Positions 7,094-15,208 of a stretch of DNA of 33,004 nucleotides are shown here, piece after piece. The stretch is from positions 1 to 33,004 of the forward strand of contig CAMFHP010000100.1 of the NCBI GenBank assembly GCA_945952225.1, read 5' to 3'. Position numbers and translations under genes: made by a program. The notes below the pieces were generated by a model. The model was not told the origin of the DNA. It was given only the letters and a program-made list of their open reading frames with translations, and searched no databases. Origin of the DNA: an uncultured Myxococcaceae bacterium (GTDB taxonomy: Bacteria > Myxococcota_A > Polyangia > Polyangiales > Ga0077539). The number at the start of each line of letters is the position of its first letter. The stretch's first letter is position 1.

Positions 7094-7654
7094 TCACCGC
7101 TGACAGAGCATCCGCATCCCGGCCTTGTCGCCGAAGGGGCGGCACGCGAGGCCCGACGGGCACTCGCAGTCGCGCGCGCAGCGGATCTGGCACGAGTACG
7201 TCACCACGATCCCGTTGAGCGCGTCGCACACGTAGCCCGACGGACACTCGCTTCCGCCCGACGTGCAGCGCGTTCCCACGGCGTCGCCGTTCGCGGCGAG
7301 GGGCGCGCAGCCCGCGTCGTTGGCGCTGTCGGTGGAGGCATCGCGGGCACCATCGACGGCCGCGTCGGAGGTGTCGCTCGCCGCATCGCGGGGCGCATCG
7401 ACGGCCGCGTCGGCGGTGTCGCTCGCGGCATCGCGAGGCGCATCGACGGCCGCATCGGGGAGCACGTCGGCGGTCACGTCGGAGGCCACGTCGACGGGTG
7501 CATCGGCGGTCACGTCGGACGACACGTCGGCGGTCACGTCGGCGGTCACGTCGGAGGCCGTGTCGGTCGCGGCGTCGGCGGGCGTCGTGGACGCGTCATC
7601 GCCGCACGCGGTGAGGAGCGAAGAGCACAGAAGCAGGGAGAGGAAGGTGCGCAT
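7094..7654 (-). CDS. Repeat-rich lipoprotein with Cys-rich C-terminus
   Basis: A 186-aa predicted lipoprotein: a signal peptide ending in LLTAC (Cys17), then about 90 residues of low-complexity Asp/Ala/Val/Thr sequence, then a 70-residue C-terminal domain with ten Cys (116-184). The low-complexity part has DVTADV-type units (residues 35-63) followed by three copies of a 15-residue unit, DAAVDAPRDAASDT plus one residue (66-110). The C-terminal half (CPSGYVC, CECPSGLACRPFG) looks like a small disulfide-bonded extracellular module of the kind found in myxobacterial surface lipoproteins. The spacer probably holds that module away from the membrane. I chose ATG 7654 because of the signal peptide; ATG 7702 would put a basic tail before it. 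It converges on the RNA ligase gene with six bases between stops. Function unknown. Confidence 0.8.
   Translation of the reverse strand: MRTFLSLLLCSSLLTACGDDASTTPADAATDTASDVTADVTADVSSDVTADAPVDVASDVTADVLPDAAVDAPRDAASDTADAAVDAPRDAASDTSDAAVDGARDASTDSANDAGCAPLAANGDAVGTRCTSGGSECPSGYVCDALNGIVVTYSCQIRCARDCECPSGLACRPFGDKAGMRMLCQR
7325..7459 (-). repeat. Three 45-bp tandem repeats in lipoprotein gene
   Basis: Three in-frame 45-bp units encode the 15-residue repeat of residues 66-110. Copies one and two are identical at protein level except the first residue; the third has diverged. A second block of short units encoding DVTADV-like sequence lies next to it at about 7466-7552. Copy number may vary between strains. 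Confidence 0.75.
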
Positions 7655-7722
7655 GGGGCGCCGCTTCTGTCTCACGAAAGGCCTTGGCGCAAGGGGTTTC
7701 AACGCGACCTGCGCCCGCGGCG

Positions 7723-7752
7723 TTGCCTTTCACCCCCGCCGGGGTCTATGGT
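7723..7752 (+). promoter_or_regulatory. Promoter of the ABC efflux operon (-35 TTGCCT, -10 TATGGT)
   Basis: TTGCCT (7723-7728), an 18-base spacer and TATGGT (7747-7752) form the best sigma-70-like promoter in the window. The -10 ends 10 bases before ATG 7763. It overlaps the in-frame ATG at 7748, which therefore is unlikely to be the translation start. Confidence 0.6.
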
Positions 7753-7762
7753 TTTTGTACGT

Positions 7763-8728
7763 ATGAGAAAGAAACTCCCGATGGGGCTTGTGCTGGCGCT
7801 GCTGGCGGGCTGCGGTGAGGCCACGGCGGCGCGCGGCGAGGCGTGGCAGGGCGTGGTGGAGTTCGACGAGCGCACGCTGGCCTTCGAGGTGGGCGGACGC
7901 GTGCAGACGGTCTCGCTCACGCGCGGTCAGACCGTCGAGGCGAACGCGGTGGCGGCCACGCTCGACGACGCCCTCGCGCGTCCCGCACGGGCGGCGCGTG
8001 CGGCGGACCTCGACGCGGCGCGGGCCCGTGAATCGCTTGTGCGCGCAGGTCCGCGGCCGTCGGATGTGCGCTCCCTCGACGCGCAGATCGAGGGCGCGCG
8101 GGCGATGGAGTCGGCGGCGTCGCGCAACCTCGCGCGGGCCCGCTCGCTCGCTTCGAACGGGGCGGTGCCCGGTGCGCAGGTCGACGATCTTCAGGCCCAG
8201 TACGACCGCGCCCACAACGAGCGCCTCGCCCTCGAAGAGCGCCGCGCCACGGTGCGCGCCGGCGCCCGCTCGCAGGAGGTGCTCGCCGCCCACGCGCAGG
8301 TGTCGGCCGCCGAGCAGGCCCTCGCGCTCGAAGACCTGCGCCTCACGCGATACACGCTGCGTGCGCCCGCCGCGGGCACGGTGCTCGACGTGCTGGTCGA
8401 GTCCGGCGAGGTGGTGTCTCCCGGTGCGCCCGTCGCAACACTCGGCGACCCATCACACCCCTACGTCGACGTGTTCGTGCCCCAGGCGCGCATCGGTCAG
8501 GTGCACGTCGGCGCACGCGCCTCGGTGGGCGTCGATGCGCTTCGTGGAAGGCTCACGGGCGCGGTCGAAGACGTGGCGCGGCACACCGAGTTCACGCCCC
8601 GCTACCTCTTCAGCGAGCGCGAGCGGCCGAACCTCGTGGTGCGGGTGCGCGTGCGCGTCGACGATCCGCAGCGGCAGCTCCACGCGGGCGTTCCTGCGTT
8701 CGTGACGCTCGAAGGCGTCGGGCCGTGA
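7763..8728 (+). CDS. HlyD-family membrane fusion protein of ABC efflux pump (YbhG-like)
   Basis: A 321-aa periplasmic adaptor that should link the inner-membrane ABC exporter to an outer-membrane channel. It starts MRKKLPMGLVLALLAGC, a signal peptide with lipobox (Cys17). Then come the first lipoyl half (VGGRVQTVSLTRGQTVEANAVAATLDD), a long helical hairpin (about residues 75-190, Ala/Arg/Glu-rich), the second lipoyl half (TLRAPAAGTVLDVLVESGEVVSPGAPVATLGD) and a beta-barrel (VPQARIGQVHVG). Layout and length match YbhG-type adaptors. The stop overlaps the GTG start of the ATPase gene (GTGA), so translation is coupled. First gene of a four-gene operon. Confidence 0.9.
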   Translation: MRKKLPMGLVLALLAGCGEATAARGEAWQGVVEFDERTLAFEVGGRVQTVSLTRGQTVEANAVAATLDDALARPARAARAADLDAARARESLVRAGPRPSDVRSLDAQIEGARAMESAASRNLARARSLASNGAVPGAQVDDLQAQYDRAHNERLALEERRATVRAGARSQEVLAAHAQVSAAEQALALEDLRLTRYTLRAPAAGTVLDVLVESGEVVSPGAPVATLGDPSHPYVDVFVPQARIGQVHVGARASVGVDALRGRLTGAVEDVARHTEFTPRYLFSERERPNLVVRVRVRVDDPQRQLHAGVPAFVTLEGVGP

Positions 8729-9660
8729 GCGACGACATCATCGTGGCCGAGGGGCTCGCGCGCTCCTTCGGCGAGCTCGTGGCGGTGCGCGACGTGAGCT
8801 TCCGCGTGCGGCGCGGCGAGATCTTCGGCGTGCTCGGACCCAACGGCGCGGGCAAGAGCACCACGATCCGCATGCTCTGCGGCATCCTCGATCCGACGGG
8901 CGGGCGCGGCACCGTGGTGGGCCACGACATCGCGAAGGAGCCCGAGGCCATCAAGGCCCGCATCGGGTACATGACCCAGCGCTTCTCGCTCTACGAAGAC
9001 CTCTCGGTGCGCGAGAACCTCGATTTCTACGCGGGGATCTACGGCCTCTCGCGCGCCCGTCGCACGGCGCGCATCGACGAGGTGCTCGACCGCACGGGGC
9101 TCCGCGCGCGCACGAAGCAGCTCTCGGGCACGCTCTCGGGCGGATGGAAGCAGCGCGTGGCCCTCGCGTGCGCGACGCTCCACGAGCCGCCGCTGCTCTT
9201 TCTCGACGAGCCCACCGCGGGCGTCGACCCCGTGAGCCGACGGGATTTCTGGGAGCAGATCCACCGCCTCGCCGCCGCGGGCACCACCGTGCTCGTCACC
9301 ACGCACTACATGGACGAAGCCGAGCGCTGCCACCGCCTGTCGTTCATCTTCCGCGGCGCGGTGCTCGACGTGGGAACACCCGACGAGATCGTCGAACGCC
9401 GCGGCCTCGACGTGTGCGAGATGCGCGTCGACGAGGCCACGCGCGCCGCCGACCTGCTGCGCGCCGCGCCCGAGGTCGACGAGGTGGCCCACTACGGCCA
9501 TGTGATCCGCGTGTCGGTGCGCAACGCCGATGCGGTCGCCGTCGCACGCCGCACGCTCGACGCCGCGGGCCTCGCCATCGGGCGCTGCGAGCGCGCGCGG
9601 GCCACCGTCGAAGACGCCTTCGTCTCCATGGTTCGCGAAGAGGGAGCGGCGCGCGCATGA
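8725..9660 (+). CDS. ABC transporter ATP-binding protein (YbhF-like, single domain)
   Basis: A 311-aa ABC ATPase of the ABC-2/drug exporter class. Visible motifs are Walker A GPNGAGKST (around residue 38), Q-loop MTQRFSLYEDLSV, signature LSGGWKQR, Walker B LLFLDEPTAGVDP and H-loop TTHYMDEAERC. LSGGWKQR with the MTQRFSLY Q-loop is typical of YbhF-type ATPases; E. coli YbhF has two ATPase domains, this one has only one and would act as a dimer. The last 80 residues are a regulatory tail. The GTG start overlaps the stop of the adaptor gene and its own stop overlaps the permease start. Confidence 0.95.
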   Translation: MSDDIIVAEGLARSFGELVAVRDVSFRVRRGEIFGVLGPNGAGKSTTIRMLCGILDPTGGRGTVVGHDIAKEPEAIKARIGYMTQRFSLYEDLSVRENLDFYAGIYGLSRARRTARIDEVLDRTGLRARTKQLSGTLSGGWKQRVALACATLHEPPLLFLDEPTAGVDPVSRRDFWEQIHRLAAAGTTVLVTTHYMDEAERCHRLSFIFRGAVLDVGTPDEIVERRGLDVCEMRVDEATRAADLLRAAPEVDEVAHYGHVIRVSVRNADAVAVARRTLDAAGLAIGRCERARATVEDAFVSMVREEGAARA

Positions 9661-10787
9661 GCCTCGGACGACTGCTCGCCGTCGCGCGCAAGGAGCTCCT
9701 CCAGCTCCGTCGCGACCGGCTCACGCTCGCGATGATGGCCGTGCTGCCCGTGGTGCAGCTCCTTCTGTTCGGCTACGCGATCAACACCGACGTGCGCCAC
9801 ACGCCCACCGTGGTGCTCGACGACGACCACGGCGCCCGCGGTCGGAGCTTCGTGCGCAGCATGGAGGCCACGGGCTTCTACGACATCGTCGGCCACGTGC
9901 GCGACCACGGCGAGCTCGCCACGGCGCTGCGCGCGGGCCGCGCGAAGGTGGGCGTGGTGATCCCCGCGGGCTTCGGCGCCGACGTGGCCCGCGGTACGCC
10001 CGCGCGGCTCCAGCTCATCGTCGACGGATCGGACCCGCAGACCGTCGCGAGCGCCACGAACACCGCCGCCTCGCTCGCGGCCTCGTGGGGAAGCGACCTC
10101 GCCGTCGAGCGCCTCCAGCGTCAGGGGATGCGCGCGCCCGCCCCCGCGATCCGTCTCGAACCGCTGACCTGGTACAACCCCGACCTGCGCACGGCGACCT
10201 TCATCGTGCCGGGCCTCGTGGGGGTGATTCTCACCATGACCATGGTGATGCTCACGGCCATGGCGATCACGCGCGAGCGCGAGCGCGGCACGCTCGAACA
10301 GCTCATCGTGTCGCCGGTGCGTCCCATCGAGCTCGTGGCGGGAAAGATCCTCCCGTACATCCTCATCGGGTACGTGCAGATGAGCCTCGTGCTCGGCGTG
10401 GGGCACCTCGCGTTTCACGTGCCCATCGTCGGCTCGCTCGCGCTGCTCTACGCGCTCGCGGCGCTGTTCATCGCGGCCAACCTCGCGCTCGGGCTCACCT
10501 TCTCGACCGTCGCGCAGACGCAGCAGCAGGCCATGCAGATGAGCTTCTTCTTCCTGCTGCCGAACATCCTCCTCTCGGGCTTCATGTTCCCGTGGGAGGC
10601 GATGCCCCGCCCCGTGCAGATGCTCTCGCAGGCGCTTCCGCTCACGCATTTTCTCCGCATCGTGCGCGGCATCACGCTGAAGGGCGCCACCTGGCCCGAG
10701 GTGCGCGTCGAGGTGCTGTGGCTCGCAGGTGTGCTCGCGTGGTTCACGCTTGTGGCTTCCGTGCGCTTCCGCAAGAAGCTCGGGTGA
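9657..10787 (+). CDS. ABC-2 type permease (YbhS/YbhR-like)
   Basis: A 376-aa membrane subunit: one N-terminal helix (LAMMAVLPVVQLLLFGYAI), a periplasmic domain of about 140 residues, then five helices, with the conserved cytoplasmic segment RERERGTLEQLIVSPVRPIELVAGKILPY typical of ABC2_membrane_3 permeases. The N-terminus ARKELLQLRRD is the usual coupling helix region. Only one permease gene is present where E. coli has ybhS and ybhR, so the channel is probably a homodimer. ATG 9657 overlaps the stop of the ATPase gene (ATGA). The large in-frame upstream extension is a shadow frame of that gene. Confidence 0.93.
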   Translation: MSLGRLLAVARKELLQLRRDRLTLAMMAVLPVVQLLLFGYAINTDVRHTPTVVLDDDHGARGRSFVRSMEATGFYDIVGHVRDHGELATALRAGRAKVGVVIPAGFGADVARGTPARLQLIVDGSDPQTVASATNTAASLAASWGSDLAVERLQRQGMRAPAPAIRLEPLTWYNPDLRTATFIVPGLVGVILTMTMVMLTAMAITRERERGTLEQLIVSPVRPIELVAGKILPYILIGYVQMSLVLGVGHLAFHVPIVGSLALLYALAALFIAANLALGLTFSTVAQTQQQAMQMSFFFLLPNILLSGFMFPWEAMPRPVQMLSQALPLTHFLRIVRGITLKGATWPEVRVEVLWLAGVLAWFTLVASVRFRKKLG

Positions 10788-10794
10788 CCCACCG

Positions 10795-11433
10795 ATGGCA
10801 CGACCCCGCAGCGACATCCGTCCGCGCATCCTCGAAGCCGCCGCCGAGCGCTTTCTCCACGACGGCGTCGACGGCGCCTCGATGCGCCAGATCGCCCACG
10901 ACGCGCGCACGAGCCTCGGCATGATCACCTACTACTTCGCTTCGAAAGACGACCTCTTCGTCGCCGTGGTCGAAGACGCCTACCGCCGCATGCTCGACGA
11001 GGTGGCCGCCGCGCTCACGCCCGAGGCGCCGTTCGAAGTCCAGGTCGAGCGCCTCTACGCCCGCGTCGCGCGCTTCGACGACGACGAGGTGCGGGTGATC
11101 CGTCTCGTGCTTCGCGAGGCGATGCTGGCCTCGCCGCGCATGCCCGCGCTCATGGCGCGCTTCTCCGAGGGACACATCCCCCTCGTGCTCCAGAGCGTGC
11201 TCACGGCGATGGTGCGCAACGAGGCGCGCAGCGACCTGCACCCCCTCGCGCTGATGGCGTCGATCTTCGGCGGCGCGCTTCTTCCGCAGCTCTTTCGACG
11301 GCTCGTGGGGCCCATGATGCCTGCGCACCTCGCGCTGCCCGAGGCCGACGCGCTCGCCACGATGATGCGCCGCGTGCTCTTCGAGGGCATCGCCGCGCCC
11401 CACGATCGTGCGTCGCCGCGCGAGGGCGGGTGA
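10795..11433 (+). CDS. TetR family regulator, probable regulator of the efflux operon (CecR-like)
   Basis: A 212-aa TetR-type regulator: the N-terminal helix-turn-helix (RILEAAAERFLHDG, then MRQIAHDARTSLGMITYYFASKDDLFVAVV) is canonical; the all-helical C-terminal domain would bind a ligand and dimerise. It starts seven bases after the permease stop and is the last gene of the operon. In E. coli the TetR protein CecR heads the similar ybhGFSR operon; here the order is reversed, but autogenous control of the pump is the natural inference. Its stop TGA is at the same time the TG of the extended -10 of the next gene. Confidence 0.9.
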   Translation: MARPRSDIRPRILEAAAERFLHDGVDGASMRQIAHDARTSLGMITYYFASKDDLFVAVVEDAYRRMLDEVAAALTPEAPFEVQVERLYARVARFDDDEVRVIRLVLREAMLASPRMPALMARFSEGHIPLVLQSVLTAMVRNEARSDLHPLALMASIFGGALLPQLFRRLVGPMMPAHLALPEADALATMMRRVLFEGIAAPHDRASPREGG

Positions 11434-11439
11434 TAGAGT
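11431..11439 (+). promoter_or_regulatory. Extended -10 for STT3-like gene, overlapping the tetR stop
   Basis: TGATAGAGT fits TGnTAnnnT. Its TGA is the stop codon of the TetR gene and the hexamer (11434-11439) ends 10 bases before ATG 11450. TGA-TAG could alternatively be read as a tandem stop. Confidence 0.45.
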
Positions 11440-11449
11440 CGCGCGCCTC

Positions 11450-13714
11450 ATGTCGACCGCGGAGGCGCCGCCCGAAACCCCGTCCCCGAAGGCGCGCATC
11501 GCCACCGTCGTCGGTGCGCTCGTCGTCGCCGCCGTGGCCCTCGCGGCCCGTGTCGCGCAGCGTCCGCTGGTGTTCCTCGACGGCGACGTGCGCGCCCTCG
11601 ACACCGACAGCTGCTACCACCTGCGCCGCGCGTCGCAGTGCCTCGAACACTTTCCCCACGTGCCTGCGCGCGACCCCTGGCTCGACTGGCCGCGCGGCGC
11701 CGTCGCCCCGTGGGGACCGGGCTTCGACCAGCTCCTCGCGCTGCCCGCGGTGCTCCTCGGCGCGCGCCACGACCCCGACCGCGCGGCGCGCATCATGGCG
11801 TGGGTTCCGCCCGTGCTCGGCGTGCTCGTCGCGCTCGCCGCCGTCGCCGTCGCGCGCCCCGTCGCGCGCACCACACCGCGCTCCACCGAGGGAATCGCCG
11901 CGGGCTTCGTCACCGCGCTCCTCCCCGGCGCCGCGCTCACGGCGATGGTCGGACGCACCGATCACCACGTCTTCGAAGCCCTCGCCACCGCGCTCGTGAT
12001 GGCGTGGCTCGCGTCGGCGCCCGCCACCGACGACCGCCGCGCAACGCTGCGCTTCGAGGCCCTCGGCGCCCTGCTCACCTTCACGCTGCTCCACGTCTAC
12101 ACGGGCTCGGTGATGCAGTGCGCGCTCGCGGCCGCGGCGCTCACACTCCGAAGCCTCGCGTGGGAGGCGCTCACGCCCGGCCGTCGCCCGACCCTCGTGG
12201 GAAGCGGTGCGATCGCATACCTCGGTGGCGCCCTCGCGCTCCTCGTCGTCGACCGCGGATGGATCGCCGAGCACGGTCAACGCTGGCATCACCTTCAGCT
12301 CTCGTACCTGCAACCGCTGCTGCTCGTCGCGGCCGCGGCGGTGCTCGCGGGGGCCTCGCAGCTCGGCGCGCGCGTGGCCCTCACCGACACGCCGATGCGC
12401 GCACCGGTGAAGCGCGTGGGGCTCGCGCTCGCGACGCTCGTGCCCGCGGCGATTGTGGCGGTGCTCGCGATCCCTGCGGTGCGCGACGAGCTGCGCGCGG
12501 GCGCCCTCGGATGGCTCGGACGCCGCGATCCGTGGATGGCCTCCATCGCCGAATCGATGCCCCTGCTGCGCAACCCCGACTGGCCCGGCGAGCAGTTCGC
12601 GGCCCTCTTCTGGACGCTCCCCGTCGCACTTCCGCTCGCGCTCGTGCGGTGGTTCCGCGGGCGCCGTGACGTGGCGCTCTCGTACGCGCTGGTGACCGTC
12701 GGCGTGCTCGCGCTCTCGCTCGTGCAGCTCCGCTTCGCGCGCCCCGCGGTGGTGCCCTTCGCGCTGGTGATCGCCGCGGCCCTCTTCGAAGCCGTGGAGC
12801 GCCTTGCACGCCGCGCGGAACGGCTCGCGCTCGCGCCGGGGATCGCGGCCGTCGTCCTCGTCGCATGGGCCGTCACCGACGCCCACGCGCGCGACCTGCT
12901 CACCGTGCCCTACGCACCGGCGACGCTCGGATCGCACGAGGCCGCACGATGGATCCGCGCCCACGCGCCATCCGTCACGCGAGGCGCTCGCGCCGGGGTG
13001 ATCGCACATTGGACCGTGGGCCACGAGGTGCTCTGGCTCGGGCGCCATCCGGTGCTCACGGCGGGCTTCGGGCCGTACACCGCGCGCGACACGTGGAACG
13101 AGGTCGAGGCCCTGTGGCAATCGGACGAGCGGCACGTGGTCGCCTCCCTCGACCGCCACGATGCGGGCTATGTGCTCGTGCCCTCGGTGGCGCTGATCCA
13201 TCGGCCCACCGCGCGGGGCACGTTCGCCGTGAAGCGCGCGCGCAACGGCGCCGTGGTGCTCGCGTCGGAGTACCTCCGCGAAGCGCCCATCGCGGCGATG
13301 CTCCTCGCGGGGTCGGGCGCTGTCGACCGCGGCGTGGCGCATCTCGCCCATCTGCGTCCCGTGTTCGCAGACCGATCGCGCATGCCGGGGTTGCAGACCT
13401 TCGTGCCCGAGACCTGGGTCTTCGAACGTGTCGCAGGCGCGCGCCTCGCGGGCCGCGCACCCGAGGGAACGCGCGTCACCGTGCGCCTCGCGATGCACGT
13501 GTACGAGGCCGCGCGAAGCTGGGAGGCCGGCGCCGTCGCAGGCCCCGACGGATGGTCTGTCACCGTGCCCCTCCCGACCGCATGGAACAGCGACGGAGGC
13601 ATCGTCACCGACGACCACTACGACGTGCGCTGGGGCGACGCCTCGCACGGTCGCGTGTCCGTCTCCGATCGGGCCGTGCGCGAGGGTGTGACCGTCACCG
13701 CGCTGACGCCCTGA
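11450..13714 (+). CDS. STT3/PglB-like oligosaccharyltransferase with degenerate WWDYG motif
   Basis: A 754-aa polytopic membrane protein of the STT3/PglB/AglB (GT66) type, the catalytic subunit that moves lipid-linked glycans to Asn. After the first helix, LDTDSCYHLRRA (residues 50-61) matches the first-loop Asp motif; VGRTDHHVFEA (D171, H172, H173, E176) matches the second acidic motif. About ten to twelve hydrophobic segments follow, then a soluble C-terminal domain of about 250 residues. Where PglB/STT3 carry WWDYG, which reads the sequon +2 residue, this has HWTVG (520-524) within AHWTVGHEVLWLGRHPVLT. The second Trp and the Gly remain; Asp and Tyr are lost. Acceptor specificity may therefore differ, or the glycan may go elsewhere. 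It has its own promoter. A GT39-like gene lies 5.8 kb downstream. Confidence 0.72.
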   Translation: MSTAEAPPETPSPKARIATVVGALVVAAVALAARVAQRPLVFLDGDVRALDTDSCYHLRRASQCLEHFPHVPARDPWLDWPRGAVAPWGPGFDQLLALPAVLLGARHDPDRAARIMAWVPPVLGVLVALAAVAVARPVARTTPRSTEGIAAGFVTALLPGAALTAMVGRTDHHVFEALATALVMAWLASAPATDDRRATLRFEALGALLTFTLLHVYTGSVMQCALAAAALTLRSLAWEALTPGRRPTLVGSGAIAYLGGALALLVVDRGWIAEHGQRWHHLQLSYLQPLLLVAAAAVLAGASQLGARVALTDTPMRAPVKRVGLALATLVPAAIVAVLAIPAVRDELRAGALGWLGRRDPWMASIAESMPLLRNPDWPGEQFAALFWTLPVALPLALVRWFRGRRDVALSYALVTVGVLALSLVQLRFARPAVVPFALVIAAALFEAVERLARRAERLALAPGIAAVVLVAWAVTDAHARDLLTVPYAPATLGSHEAARWIRAHAPSVTRGARAGVIAHWTVGHEVLWLGRHPVLTAGFGPYTARDTWNEVEALWQSDERHVVASLDRHDAGYVLVPSVALIHRPTARGTFAVKRARNGAVVLASEYLREAPIAAMLLAGSGAVDRGVAHLAHLRPVFADRSRMPGLQTFVPETWVFERVAGARLAGRAPEGTRVTVRLAMHVYEAARSWEAGAVAGPDGWSVTVPLPTAWNSDGGIVTDDHYDVRWGDASHGRVSVSDRAVREGVTVTALTP

Positions 13715-13791
13715 GCGCCCTTCTTCGCGCGGTGTGCGAGGGCAGGGCAGCGCCGCGCGCGCAAGGTTTCGCGCCGGGGGGCGATCGGCGG

Positions 13792-13797
13792 TACGAC
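13792..13797 (+). promoter_or_regulatory. Candidate -10 (TACGAC) seven bases before GTG 13805
   Basis: GGTACGACT in the 90-base gap after the STT3-like gene. Position relative to the start fits the short-leader pattern seen at other genes in this window; the hexamer match is weaker (final T one base late). Confidence 0.35.
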
Positions 13798-13804
13798 TGT
13801 CGCC

Positions 13805-15208
13805 GTGTTCGCACCACGCCTCCGCGCCGCGCGTGACCGCGGCCTCGATCTGATCCTCGCGCGCGTGCTCCCGTCGGGCGCGCTCGGCCCCGACCTCGAC
13901 GACCCCATCGCCCTCCATCGGCTGCCGCTTCTGCTCGCGGCGACGGGCCACGCGGCGGCCGCACGACGCGTGCTTCAACGCGCCTCTCGCTTCGTGAACG
14001 ACGACGGCGACGTGCGCCTCACGGCCTCGCACCGCAGCTTCGATCCGGGCGCCAACGACGCGTCGTCGAAGCTCCACGCGCCGCTGCTGCTCGGTGCGCT
14101 GCGCGTCGGCGATGCCGCCCTCGTCGCGCGTCTCGACGGATGGTTCGAGCGTCTTCGAAAGGCCCGCGTGCAGGGCGGCAGCGGCGAGCTCCACCCGCGC
14201 GCAGGCGACGGCGCCACCGACCTCGCGTCGACGCTGCGTGTGGCCTCCGTCGACCTCGCGCTCGCGCGCACCGCCGACGTGCACGTCGCCGCCGGATGGA
14301 TCACCTCGCTCTGGTCACAACAGCCGCACCGCGACGCGCTCCTGCTCCGCCGCGACGCCGCGGGACAGCTCGTGTCGCTCTGGCCCGCGAGCGGCCACGG
14401 ACTCCACGCGATCCACGCCCTCGCGCCGGGCAGCGGACACGCGCTCGTGGGTGACGCCCTCGCATGGTGCGCCCACGCGCGGCCGCTCACGTCGGGCGCG
14501 CTTCACGACCGCATGACCCGCACGCTGAGCGAGCTCTTCGACTTCGCCGTGCGCGCCGAACGCCACGTGCACCGCGTCGAAGACCAGGCCGCGCTCGCGG
14601 TGGGCGCCGCGGCGTTCGCCCGCACGCTTCGAAGCACCGTGCCCGACACGGCCCTCGACGCCGCCGACCTCGCGGTGCGCCTCGCGCTGCGCGTGTGCGA
14701 GTCGTGGCAGCCCGGCGGAGGTTTTGGTGTCGCGCCCGAGGGAGAGCTCGCGGCCGTGGGCTTCGACCGCGAGGTGGGCGTGGTGCACGCGCTCCACGAG
14801 ACGCTCGCGCTGCTCGACGAGGTGGAGCCGCTGCGGGCGTCGCGCGAGGCCCCCGCGGGGTGGCGCGTGGTGCTCTGCAACGTGCCCGAGGTGAAGGCGC
14901 AGGAGATCGCCGACGCCGTGGTCTCCGCGCGCCTCGCGGCCTGCGTGAACGCGATCAACCCCGTGCGCAGCACCTACGAGTGGAAGGGCCAGGTCGAGCG
15001 CGACAGCGAGGTGACGCTGCTCATCAAGACCACCGCCGATCGTGTGCCCGCCCTCACGGCGCACATCCGCGCGATGCACCCGTACGACCTGCCCGAGGTC
15101 ATCGCGCTCGCGATCGAGTCGGGCGAGGGGCACCTGCCGTACCTCGACTGGGTGCGATCGCAGGTGACGCCTGTGTCCGAGCCCCCTAGGATGCCGCCCG
15201 CGTCATGA
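13805..15208 (+). CDS. Helical-domain protein fused to a C-terminal CutA domain
   Basis: A 467-aa two-part protein. Residues 353-450 are a complete CutA1 domain (VVLCNVPEVKAQEIADAV, ARLAACVNAINPVRSTYEWKG, HPYDLPEVIALAIESG), a trimeric fold linked to divalent-cation tolerance and signalling. Residues 1-345 are unfamiliar: Ala/Leu/Arg-rich helices with SKLHAPLLLGALRVGD, GELHPRAGDGATDLASTLRVA and WQPGGGFGVAPEGELAAVGFDRE, the look of an alpha/alpha-toroid such as prenyltransferase- or epimerase-like barrels, but I cannot name it. CutA is normally about 105 residues and alone. An internal GTG at 14867, preceded by GGGGTGG, might also yield free CutA. The gene overlaps nadE by ATGA. GTG 13805 is supported by the upstream -10. 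Confidence 0.8.
   Translation: MFAPRLRAARDRGLDLILARVLPSGALGPDLDDPIALHRLPLLLAATGHAAAARRVLQRASRFVNDDGDVRLTASHRSFDPGANDASSKLHAPLLLGALRVGDAALVARLDGWFERLRKARVQGGSGELHPRAGDGATDLASTLRVASVDLALARTADVHVAAGWITSLWSQQPHRDALLLRRDAAGQLVSLWPASGHGLHAIHALAPGSGHALVGDALAWCAHARPLTSGALHDRMTRTLSELFDFAVRAERHVHRVEDQAALAVGAAAFARTLRSTVPDTALDAADLAVRLALRVCESWQPGGGFGVAPEGELAAVGFDREVGVVHALHETLALLDEVEPLRASREAPAGWRVVLCNVPEVKAQEIADAVVSARLAACVNAINPVRSTYEWKGQVERDSEVTLLIKTTADRVPALTAHIRAMHPYDLPEVIALAIESGEGHLPYLDWVRSQVTPVSEPPRMPPAS
15187..15192 (+). promoter_or_regulatory. Candidate internal -10 (TAGGAT) before nadE
   Basis: TAGGAT lies inside the last codons of the CutA-fusion gene, 12 bases before ATG 15205. It would let NAD synthetase be transcribed separately from the upstream gene. 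Confidence 0.35.

Noticed and set aside
7325-7600. Tandem repeats considered as a CRISPR array
   Set aside because: Repeats are contiguous, in frame and encode Asp/Ala-rich sequence; no unique spacers and no cas gene.
11201-14284. 1027-aa minus-strand open frame opposite the STT3-like and CutA-fusion genes
   Set aside because: Arg/His/Glu/Gly-rich antisense frame typical of GC-rich codon bias, no domain; the plus strand has clear families there.
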